Below are positions 12,596 through 21,429 of a stretch of 26,182 bases of DNA, one piece after another (position 1 is the first letter of the stretch; the number at the start of each line of letters is the position of its first letter). Source of the DNA: Chromera velia. Taxonomy: Eukaryota > Sar > Chromeraceae. A program made the position numbers and the translations under genes. Where the stretch lies: contig JAHBMJ010001462.1 in assembly GCA_018398765.1 (NCBI GenBank), forward strand, positions 4,066-30,247. Reading direction: 5' to 3'. The notes beneath the pieces were generated by a model, which did no database searches, was not told the DNA's origin, and saw only the letters and a list, made by a program, of their open reading frames with translations.

Positions 12596-12645
<50 letters not shown>

Positions 12646-15600
12646 CCGAGAGGCTGTGTGACAGGCAGACAGAGAGGCTGAAGGGCAACCAGCCGCACAC
12701 ACCTACCTTTGTGTTGGGGACTCTCCCGGTTGCGATCATGCAAGCATCGACCTCGATGGTTTCAGTCTGCACGAAGGAAGGCAGGAAGGAAGGAAGCAAG
12801 GGAGAAAAAGAAGGAATATGGGGGATGGGGATATTTCAGACAAAGTGAAAGGTCGGTCAGGTGGGTCTTGAAATGTATTTCCGTCCTGTTTTCAAGCTCA
12901 ACCCCAAATGAAGGAGCTCAGTAAAGGGAGGTGAATAGAGAAACGCGAGTGAGGGAGCCGAAGGAACGTACGAATGTCACTCTAAAAGAACGAAAGACGC
13001 CCTCACCTTTTTTCTCCTTCGCATGCCAAATCACCTGGTGTCCTTCCTGCCTTTCCTTGCTATAGTCTTTCCTCCCTGTCTGCTGCCACCGTCAGGTAAA
13101 GAAGAGAATGCTGCTAGGGCAGAGTGAAGCTGACAAGCAAGATGCGGCAGCTTGGGTATCGACAGAAGAAAACAAACAGCCTTCCTCACTGAGATTCTGG
13201 TTCATTCCTTCCTCCAGCCAGCCGAGTTTTCTGTTGCTGCATTCATCTCTTTCTGTGTATTACAAAATTATGGAAGGAGGGGAAGGAAGCTCTCCGCACT
13301 CTTTCGGCTTTCTAGTGAACAAAAGAAACTGAAGGACATGTCTTTTACTGCCTGCCTGGACTGACTGACGTGTTCCTTTGTGTCCGCATCAATCATTTTG
13401 ATCGTCACCGGCTTCTCTCCTGCGGGCAGTCAGTGAGCAAAAGGGGAAAGAGAGCAACATGCAGCAGGACAGCAGAGAGAGAGAGAGAGAGAGAGAAAGA
13501 AAGAAAGAAAGAAAGAAAGAATCAAATCTGAAATCAAGGAACTTGAGTCGGAAGGCAACTCACTCGATCGAGGGAAGAACTCCCAGGAAAAAAAGATGAA
13601 ACCGGAAAAGGGGAGGCAATTGAACACCCAAGGGCAAACAAAACAAAACACCAGATTAGTGAACGACGAAGGGGACATGCTTGTCAAAAAAACATTCAGA
13701 GAGAGAGAGAGAGACCTTGCAAGAGCCCGACACAAACCCCGACCCACCCACCGACCTACCTGGAATTCCAGGAGTAACCTCAGCAGCGAACACCCCGGTT
13801 CTGTAGTCTATCCTTCGGGGGCGAATGAGAAGCCTTCACACAGACAAGTAGACAACGAGGCAGCGAAAAAGGGTGGCAAGAGTGGACACAGACTCTCCTT
13901 CACATGTGCTTCACCTGGACAGTCAAGACAGACAATGTGTTTCTTTTTCTCCCTTCTTTTCAGACAGACAGACAGACAGACAGACAGCCAGACAGACTAT
14001 ATGTTTCTTCTTCTTCTCCCTCCTTTTCTTCATGAACACAACAGACAAAAAGAAAGACAGAACAGACAGACAGACAGACAAACTGATAGACAGACAGACA
14101 GACAAACTGACAGACAGACTGACCGTTCGGCCATTTTTCCAATCTCCGTGTCGAATCCAGGCATCAATCTGGGCAGTCCCTCGATGAATGTAACCTCAGA
14201 CCCTGCAGGCAATCTCACGCACACCAACCAAAACGTATGCATGCAGATGCAGGCCCATGGAGAGATAAGGCAATAGAATGGGCAGGCAGGCAGGCGCACA
14301 GACAGCCAGACAGGCATTCGCATTGTTCTATTGACAAACTTTTCGGAAATTCCTACACATGCGCTACTCTTCTAAACACATGCGGTCTTCTGTTTCGTGT
14401 ATGTCTTATTCTTTCCTTTCGAGCACAAGTTGTGTTTTCACAAAAGTTTTTCTCCAGCCTGACCAGAAAGGCACATTGATTTGCCACAGAAGCACCAGGA
14501 ATAGAGTGATCGGAATGCGCCATCACTGGCTTTCTTTCCTTTCACTTCTTTTCCTTCCAGGCCATCCGATCGACCGGATTTGCATACAGATACAGAGAGA
14601 GAGAGAGACTTACCAAGCGCCGTGAAAACGTCTGAAAACTCCAGACCTGCATGCATGCATGCATACAGAAAGGGAGGGAGGGCATAACAGCAAAGGTGAC
14701 GCAAAAAACGAACGAGCCCTATGTCACAGCAATTAACAGATCAGGGAGCGCAGACGACATCTCCCCTTAGCCATAATTAATGCGTACGCTGACTGAAAAG
14801 ATGAAATTTTCATCCTTTTCTACGACATGGAAAATGTTGAGCGTCGAGCTTTGTTTGATGACCAGGAGGCCGGCAGGCAAAAAGAATCTCTCACTTCCTC
14901 AGTCCTCCCTCGGCCCTCGTCACTCTCTCTAGGAAGGGAGAAAGGAGGGAAGGAAGGAACCAACCGATATATCCACTGCCGACAATTGCCACCCACTCAG
15001 GAATGCTCTGTAGCTGCAGACCACCGTCGCTTGTGAAGACGGTCTTCTCATCCACCTCTACGCCTCTGGGCACAAACGGAACTGAGCCTGGTGCGAGGAT
15101 GATATCCTTTGCAGTCACAGTCCTGCTCCCTGCCTGAACTTTGTGCGGTCCGAGCAACTTTCCGAACTCCGGAAGCACATCCACTCCCTTGCCTGCAGGG
15201 AACACTTAGTGGCAAATGAATGAGGCACAGAGGACAACCGGTGCGTTCTCCTCTCTTCTCTTCTCTTCTCTTCTCTTCTCTCTTCTGCATGCATGCATGC
15301 ATGCATGCATGCATGTATGAGGGGGGCTTCTCTTTTCGACCGATACAGCGAAGTGTCTTTCTCCTTTTTTTTCAGCTTGCACGACAGTTCACGTCTACCA
15401 ATCTACCAGCAAGAAGGAAGAAGGATTTGATTTTCCTTCGGTCGGTTTGTTTTCCTGACTAAAGATTCAAGCGTGGAGTTCATGAGCAAAAGAGAAAGAC
15501 AGAGGAAAAGGAACGACAGAAAAAAGTATGGGAAAGGAACCGAGAGGTTTCTGACAGACTGACAGACCCTTGAGCGATGCCTCCAGGTTTTTCTTCACGT

Positions 15601-16353
15601 TGCCTGCCAGGTTCGCTGCATGGTTGGCGATTTTCTGTCGGTCGAACTCGACGTCTGAGACGTCGATACCAAGGGACGAGAGGTGCTTGGTGTCCTGCAA
15701 CTCTCTCACTCTGCCTGCTGCTGCGAGGAGAGCCTTGGACGGTACGCAACCTGCGGCGAGGCAGGCAACAGCAGGATCCTTCGAAGCTTCATTGTCAGAT
15801 TCTCTTTTTCGCTCGTGAGCGCAGGGAGGGGTTTCGTGAACAGGAGAAGGGAAAAGAAACGATACAAACCCGTGAAAAGACCACAGCGGAGCGGACACGG
15901 AAAGAAAGGAGAGCAGCCCTCTTCGGCAGCACAGGTACTCCAGGAAAAGAGGCGAAAGAGAAATGAAGACAGCCAGATAGAAGCACGTCAGAATGAGAAA
16001 CAGAAAAGAGCCAAGAACATTTTCCGCCAAGAACTTTCTAGTAAAAACTGACAGGAGGCGAATCTTTTTGGAGGAAATGCGGAAGAATCGTGAAGGCGGC
16101 GTTACCTCGCCAAAAAAATCCTTCTTTGATCCATTCCAACCTAAGTTTGTCTCTTTCTTTGCCCGGTGAAGAAGTTGATCACTTTTGTTCCCCCCCTTGC
16201 CTCCTGCCTGTTGTCCGGCGCACTGCGTGCCTCTCCCTTTATTTTCTTCCACCCCATCAGACACAAGAGCCATTTCTGAGGCACTCACCTCTGTTCACAC
16301 AGGTCCCTCCAACGTCCCCTCCTGTCATGATTCCCGTCTTCAGGCCATTCGAG

Positions 16354-16396
<43 letters not shown>

Positions 16397-17145
16397 CAGG
16401 GAGCAAAGCGATTCGAGTCTCCAGGCCACTGAAGACGGCACGCACGGCAGCAGACTCAAACAAGAGAAGGAAGGAAGCAGAGAACGAAGACAGCAAGAGG
16501 CCAGCGTAACGCAAAGGGCAGAGGGACCGCTCTCCCTCCCCTCCCCTCCCCTCCCCCGTCTCCCTCTCTGGCTGGCGACTCGCCTGCGTGCAAGGCCGCC
16601 CCATGCCCTCCCACTCCACAGCCGACGATGAGGAGGTCGTAGTCGAACTCGCCTTCTCCCGCCATTCTCATCTGCAGGCAGGGGGGGGGAGGTGGGGGGC
16701 AGATGGGAAAGAAGGGAAAGCGAAGAGCCACTCAACATGGCGTGCATCGGAAGATAAGAAAATGTGGGAATGGGACAAAAAAGGAGAAGAGAGGCCTGAC
16801 ATAGGAGGGGAAGATGGAAACAGACAGACGGAGACGGCAAGGCAGGAAGACAGGGGGATCACCCACGCAGTCGGATTTGAGCCAGCAGAAGAGAGGCACA
16901 GCTGCAGCGACGTGTAAGGAAGACCTTTGGAACACCTTCCTGCCTACCATAGAGAGGCAACACGGGGAAACATGTTGAGCGAGGTTGGGAGACGAGAGAT
17001 AGACAGACAGACTGAGCTATGATCTCACCGTTGCCCTTCTGGTTCCCCGCCCCGCTCTTCGCAGCATTCTGCTTGGAGACAGCTGAAAGCTCGTCACAGA
17101 TACGGCAAGACTGCCGATGATCGACAGGGCCGGGACCAGTCGCAT
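9123..17145 (-). CDS. LPD1: Plastid-type dihydrolipoamide dehydrogenase (E3 of pyruvate dehydrogenase), 16 exons, 524 aa
   Basis: This FAD enzyme reoxidises dihydrolipoamide with NAD+ in the pyruvate dehydrogenase complex, here probably in the plastid. Exons, 5' to 3': 17145-17029, 16671-16584, 16354-16289, 15750-15568, 15192-14965, 14646-14614, 14202-14124, 13833-13760, 13419-13370, 12766-12707, 12143-12053, 11750-11673, 11257-11159, 10409-10334, 9822-9666, 9218-9123. They total 1575 nt in one frame ending TAG. Visible landmarks are the FAD GxGxxG (56-61), redox disulfide CVNRGC (Cys87, Cys92), NAD-binding GSGYIG (223-228), YCIGDANG in exon 12, and terminal HPTLSE with catalytic His504 and Glu509. 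The sequence follows plant plastid LPD (recalled from memory) almost without gaps, closer than I would expect of mitochondrial E3. Residues 1-39 look like a bipartite leader: a hydrophobic signal peptide, then Phe20 and an Arg-rich transit peptide. Intron 2 is GC-AG. Introns (229-749 nt) make up about 80% of the gene. Its start faces the BSD gene across an 887-bp shared promoter region. Confidence 0.95.
10560..10790. repeat. (GGAA)n, (GACA)n and (GGCA)n microsatellite cluster
   Basis: It lies in intron 13 of the lipoamide dehydrogenase gene. GGAA units are followed by GACA units, a direct repeat of TCCGAATCAGACAGAC, more GACA, then GGCA units. GACA and GGCA read as TGTC and TGCC on the transcribed strand. 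Confidence 0.9.
12373..12639. repeat. (CA)n, (CG)n and CCTTA-punctuated minisatellite in E3 intron 10
   Basis: A CA run is followed by a short alternating CG block (about 12401-12419), more CA, then nine CCTTA interruptions spaced mostly 14-16 nt apart in CA repeat, ending in (GA)n. On the transcribed minus strand each interruption reads TAAGGTGTGTG. The CG and CA blocks are alternating purine-pyrimidine and could form Z-DNA. Confidence 0.95.
13962..14113. repeat. (GACA)n microsatellite enclosing a dispersed repeat
   Basis: GACA blocks lie on both sides of dispersed repeat copy B within intron 7 of the lipoamide dehydrogenase gene. On the transcribed strand the array reads TGTC and runs almost up to the GTCAGTCTGTC donor at 14123. 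Confidence 0.9.
13989..14057 (+). repeat. Dispersed GACA-flanked repeat, copy B
   Basis: This 69-nt segment is nearly identical to 7508-7573. A shorter, more diverged relative (ATGTGTTTCTTTTTCTCCC) lies just left at about 13925-13972, so the intron may hold a tandem of two units. It is in E3 intron 7, antisense to the gene. Confidence 0.85.
15246..15316. repeat. (TCTTC)n next to (GCAT)n
   Basis: A TCTTC pentamer array passes into about seven GCAT units in intron 4 of the lipoamide dehydrogenase gene. On the transcribed strand the tetramer array ends ATGCATGCAG, the same string that forms real acceptors at 14647 and 3823, so it looks like an expanded acceptor motif. Confidence 0.9.
16358..16395. 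repeat. (CA)n abutting the exon 3 acceptor
   Basis: On the transcribed strand this (GT)n tract runs to within a few bases of the GCAG acceptor that precedes exon 3 (16354) of the lipoamide dehydrogenase gene. It takes the place of the usual polypyrimidine tract. Confidence 0.95.
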
Positions 17146-18032
17146 CTTCAGTGTCTTTGCAAAGCGCGAGTCGAACACCAGAATGGGGTTGCTCTCGTGT
17201 CCTCAAAAATTGAGACGCTTGGAGACGAAATGTGGTCTACTGAAGACAGCAGACACAACGCTACGCACACTCCGTTTAGTATATAGCTGGTCTGTGCTTC
17301 GTGTGAAAGCCTCGATCATCCTCGATCCACACCCTCCAAAGAAGGATCGCGAAGCTAAGATTAGCCATGCCACATTTTATAATTGCATGGATCGATCCTC
17401 TTGGATGACCGCGCGCGCCGGGGGCATGCCGCGCGCGAAGAACATGCATGCAGGCCGGGGTGCCGCAGTATAACGGCGCGCGCGCGCATGCAGTTTAATT
17501 GCTGATTTCGTGATTTCGTTGTGGCAGCCACTGAGGAGATCTGATGTGACTGGAGATCTCAGATTTGTTGAAGCCATTGGCTGTCATTGCGCCCGCCTCT
17601 CTGTCCCTTCACCTTCGTTGGTTGCCCACTGAATTTCCTGCTGGGATTGGCGAGGCCTTCTTGTTCACTTACATGCCAAACCTTTCGCAGTACGCCCACA
17701 CGCACAGCGCGTTGCATTGCCGCAGCAGCGTCGTTGGTTGTTTCTTCACTCCAGTCGTTTGAGAAAGCAGCTCACGTAGTGTATTCCCGCAGGATTCAGC
17801 CGTTCCAGCATCTCCTGTCCTGCTGAAGTCGACCCTGAGTTTCTGTCGGGTTGTCTGTGAGAACTTGTGTCCAGTTCAAGGACGGCATTCTCCCCGTTCG
17901 TGTAGTCTGAGTTCACGTGGGGTTTTGTTCGCTGTTCGTCTTGTCATTCTGTAGCAACTGTGGACCTTTTCTTGCTGCGGGGAAACTCATAAGTCTCACG
18001 TGCATCTGATTGTGAAAAGAGGGACGGAAAAG
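17146..18032. promoter_or_regulatory. Divergent promoter region between the E3 and BSD genes
   Basis: The two start codons face away from each other across 887 bp, so both 5' UTRs and promoters must lie here unless unseen 5' exons intervene. Around 17409-17491 is a CG-rich patch with several CGCGCG runs and a TGCATGCA palindrome at 17445-17452. TGCATGCA-type motifs are known ApiAP2 targets in apicomplexans, so a regulatory role is plausible but inferred. No clear TATA box was found. No exon is recognised here. Confidence 0.5.
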
Positions 18033-19571
18033 ATGGATGGCTCAAATTTGTCTGAAGATGCAAAGAAGGGAGACGGGGAGGGGAAGAAGGGAAGCTGGCA
18101 GATTGGAGGGTGGCTAGCTTCAACTGCAGAGTATTTAAAGAAACAGGGGGAAGCAGTGGCTAAGGACTTAGCCCCAGAATTGAAGGAATTTGCATCGATC
18201 GTCTCATCCGACACTTCATCATGGGCCCAGCAGAAGGCAGAACAGTGGAGGGGTGGACAGGAAGGGGAGGCTGAAAAAGGGGGTGAGTCTCAGACTGAGC
18301 GTCCGACGGGGGGGGATCAAGGCTGTTGGACGGAGGCAGACCGTGTGAATCTGGCACGGGTGCTTCCAAGGCTCAAGGAAGGAAATCGTCGTATGCTCTC
18401 TTCCTTTCGATCTCCAGAGACGCTGAGAAAGGCCGAGCTAATTTGTGAGGACGAGAAAACGTTCCTCACAGATCCGCAGCCATCGACAGAGTGGGTGGAG
18501 ACGTGGGTGCTCAACAGCAGCAGGAAAAATGAAGGGGGGGATGGGAATCGACAACAGCTCCACTCTCTTGCAGTTTCAGCCTTCCATGCCCACTACACTG
18601 ACTTCAGTGCCCATGTAGAATATGAGGCGTCGGAGTGGCTCCACGACCCCGTCGTTTCCCATTTCCGTTCTGTGTGTGTTCCTCTAAAGGTCTCTGAAGA
18701 ATTGTTTTGGCGAAGATTTCTCTTCCGAATCTCCCTTCTCTCAAAACCCTCCTCCCCTTCCCCTTCCTCTTCCACCGCCCCCTTTTCCGCTTCTCACCCC
18801 AGCACCACTCAAGTCATCCAGTTGGATAAAGAAACCCCCGTGTCTGTTTCTGCATCTAGCCGGGGAGAGCACGAGAGAGAAAAAGAAACAGTTGTCGCCT
18901 CCCTACAGAGTCACGAAATCAACAAGCCGTCCGACATGCAGAATAGCCCCTCTGTGCAACCTGCACCTCCGGTCACGTCAGCTCCGAAGATTGCAGACGG
19001 AGAGAAGCCCTCTGACAGTGCACATGACCGCAGTGTCTCCTCAAGAGGATCCTTGGGGGGCTTGGCCTCGCCTGCCCATCCCGCTCCTCCGTCTTCGTCT
19101 GTACAGCCAGCAAAAGGTAAGGCGGGGGCAGAGGAGGAAGATGAGGAAGAGGAGGTAGACTGGGAGATGGCGACGCCTGCTGCCAACCCAAAATCTGTGG
19201 GGGGGGCGGCGGCCACATTAACCCCAGGCTGTGCACAAACGTATTCGCTCTCTATGGATCCTTCACAGCCGCCCTCTTCAATTACGGGAGGCAAGGGGAC
19301 TGAGCAGCCCCATGCACAGGCAGGTGCATCTCCATCTGCAGACAGCGCTGCGGGGAGGCTTGAGGAGGGATTTGAGGTGGTCTCTGTGTCCCCCTCTCAG
19401 CCGAAAGAAAAAGAGCAGGGAGGGACCTCACCCGCTTTGCAACAACCACAGCCTGTTTCCTCTGCGGCTCCTTCGGCAGCGCCTCCAGGAAAAGGCAGCG
19501 TGCTGTCTGGTCTTGCAATGGACGCAACCGACGAAGATGCAGAATGGGTCCAATGGGACGATGAAGAGTGA
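18033..19571 (+). CDS. BSD-domain protein (BSDC1/Dos2-like), 512 aa, single exon
   Basis: The biochemical role is not well known for this family; BSD domains also occur in TFIIH subunit p62 and synapse-associated proteins. Residues about 19-63 (WQIGGWLASTAEYLKKQ, then DLAPELKEFASIVSSDT) match the usual N-terminus of BSDC1/Dos2-type proteins, a Trp-containing amphipathic helix followed by a helix ending in a DT pair. The BSD core spans about 180-237 and carries the family signature VSEELFWRRFLFRI (220-233). The remainder is Ser/Pro/Glu-rich and disordered, with acidic Trp motifs EEEVDWEM and the extreme C-terminal EWVQWDDEE, also usual in this family. ATG at 18033 is chosen because the frame upstream offers only GTG. 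The gene has no introns, in contrast to both neighbours. Confidence 0.85.
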   Translation: MDGSNLSEDAKKGDGEGKKGSWQIGGWLASTAEYLKKQGEAVAKDLAPELKEFASIVSSDTSSWAQQKAEQWRGGQEGEAEKGGESQTERPTGGDQGCWTEADRVNLARVLPRLKEGNRRMLSSFRSPETLRKAELICEDEKTFLTDPQPSTEWVETWVLNSSRKNEGGDGNRQQLHSLAVSAFHAHYTDFSAHVEYEASEWLHDPVVSHFRSVCVPLKVSEELFWRRFLFRISLLSKPSSPSPSSSTAPFSASHPSTTQVIQLDKETPVSVSASSRGEHEREKETVVASLQSHEINKPSDMQNSPSVQPAPPVTSAPKIADGEKPSDSAHDRSVSSRGSLGGLASPAHPAPPSSSVQPAKGKAGAEEEDEEEEVDWEMATPAANPKSVGGAAATLTPGCAQTYSLSMDPSQPPSSITGGKGTEQPHAQAGASPSADSAAGRLEEGFEVVSVSPSQPKEKEQGGTSPALQQPQPVSSAAPSAAPPGKGSVLSGLAMDATDEDAEWVQWDDEE

Positions 19572-19679
19572 ATACAAGAAGGCAAGACTAGGCAAGACCC
19601 GCTTTCTCGGCTCAAGACCTTGCTCATAAAGTCTGAAACTAGTGATTAATACTCAGCGCATGATTTTTTTTCTGTAAAT

Positions 19680-19691
19680 AATAAATTTATT
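19680..19691. terminator. Palindromic poly(A) signal AATAAATTTATT
   Basis: AATAAA lies 109 nt beyond the BSD stop codon. Because the string is palindromic it offers AATAAA on both strands. It is likely the BSD polyadenylation signal, by position and hexamer only. Confidence 0.45.
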
Positions 19692-20460
19692 ATAAATTAG
19701 ACTAGATGGGGTAGGACGAGGGGGGCATAACCAGAGTTGTAAAATGATTGGCTTAGCTTATTTTTTAGCTTAGCCAATGTCAGTACTAACTAATGTTAAA
19801 AGTGTTAAGTGTATATTGGTTACTGTTTCTTGTATATTTTGGTAAGTATATATTCTATTTGTATGAGTAAAAAAAATGAGTTTAGATGGGAAAAAAAACT
19901 GGTTTTGCCTCTGTACAGGTCTTTACAAAGGCGGGGGGGACGTCCGGGAAGGGGGGGTTTTTCCCCCCTCGGAAGAATTTTTTTTTATGGGCCATTTTCT
20001 CTTAGAAAACATTGATTCAAAACAAGCTTTTTTGTAGATGAATTTTGATTTAGCATTGTAAGAAACATGTTTGAGTGTTTGGCTGTCAATAACTGAATTC
20101 AGCTAATCAGCCAGCCAATTAAAGGCTCTTTTTTAGCTTAGTTTTAATGCTCCACCGCCGTGCGTATACACAGTCTGTCTGTATGTGTCACACTCGAGGC
20201 TCTGCTTATGCATGCAAGCCTACGTTTGGCCTCTTTAGCAACATGTTGTCTAAGTAATTAACATCCTACGGCAGGTTCGAGTTAAAGTTAGCCGAAGTCA
20301 GTGAATTATATTGAATCTATAGAGTCGGAAGACTTAGTCTGAAGACAAAGCTTGATAGAACCTCTTAGGGTCAAAGTAGGATTGAGACCTGGTTTACGTG
20401 AACCTGTAAAGTGTTGTTTCAGTTAGTGTTGCATACATTCCTTCTTTAGACCTTCTCTAG
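19692..20460. other. AT-rich intergenic DNA with small hairpins
   Basis: I see no gene. Two stretches can fold: an imperfect inverted repeat around ATTGGCTTAGCT and AGCTTAGCCAAT (19750-19784), and GGGGGGG-TTTTT-CCCCCC (about 19953-19970). TTTTCT-CTT-AGAAAA lies at about 19994-20008. Related AGCTTAG words recur near 20130-20142, which could point to a degraded small element. Confidence 0.4.
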
Positions 20461-21280
20461 GGTTCTTGTCCTCGCTTTACCTTCTGTGTGGACGCCATAA
20501 GGTGGCTGGACAGGAGAGACAAAGCATTGTGATGAACGTTCAGCTCGATGAGTGTCGACTCTCGTGTATCTTCTGTGATGGAGATCAGATCTGTCTTTTT
20601 GAGCAACAGTTGAAAGCCGATTATAACGATATGGGTATAGTTAGGCGAAGACCGTGAGTGGGGGAATTCAGCACCTCCTTGCATCTCAAGCTGCCTGGGA
20701 TTTTCAGAGTCTTTTGAAGATCCGCTTCGAGTCTGATCCTGGACTTTGCCTTTGTCCTTGGGTGGAGATCCCGAAGAATCTGATTGTAGGAGGTCGCCAA
20801 AGCTGATAGTGGAGACGTTGCTTGGTGTTGCTCAGACTTTTGAGGAGCTTGACTTCATTGAGACCGCCGCCTACAAGCAGATCGCAATTCAAACGGCCAG
20901 TAAAGTGCTTTTCTTATGCTTTTTGATTCTGCAACTATCTCTATCTTCCGGACAAGTGTCGGCTGATCACCTTTGCTATTGGTTGCTTGCTTGTCTGCAC
21001 GAGGCTGACCACCTTCGTGGCCTGCAAACACCTCCAGCGTGTCTGGGTCTGCCTGGACTGGACCGGGTCCTCCAGCAGCGTCGAAATACAAGAAGATGCC
21101 CTTCGTCTCTCCATGTATCTCAAACTGCAATGCTACCATTTTTTTTAAAGAGAGAGCTTGTCGCTTCTGGCTGTCTAGGTGTTATGAGTGGCCGTTCGAT
21201 CAAGTACGTGAGACTCTGCATGCATGTTAAACAGACAGAAGGGACAGATGGCGGCGTACCACATGGAACAACGCAGTGAC
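20461..21280. other. Ambiguous open stretch, possible gene remnant
   Basis: Both strands stay open for long runs. The plus-strand frame covers 20746-21279 but lacks an ATG at its start. A minus-strand frame at 20855-21139 contains GIFLYFDAAGGPGPVQADPD, which reads like ordinary protein. I recognise no family and cannot choose the strand. It may be a decayed gene, host sequence next to the retrotransposon, or chance. Confidence 0.2.
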
Positions 21281-21429
21281 GGCCGGTATGCTAGCCGGGG
21301 AGGGCCTTCTGCTCTGGGACCCTGACGCGGCGAGCTTAGAGTTACTGTAAGAAAGAGGGATGTAAGCTGCGTACGGTACTAGAGGATTAATTACGATAAG
21401 CGTAGATCGTAGGCAGACTCATATTAAAG

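Noticed and set aside
12450-12600. Regularly spaced CCTTA units that might suggest a CRISPR-like array
   Set aside because: The spacers are just CA repeat of similar length. This is a minisatellite in a eukaryotic intron.
12307-12848. Overlapping open frames rich in His-Thr, Ala-Arg and Cys-Val
   Set aside because: They are translations of the CA/CG repeat in E3 intron 10; the real coding here is the minus-strand exon at 12766-12707.
16456-16671. Start of lipoamide dehydrogenase at the ATG of exon 2
   Set aside because: It is possible as an alternative product, but the upstream exon joins in phase through a good donor and supplies a coherent targeting leader, so Met at 17145 is preferred.
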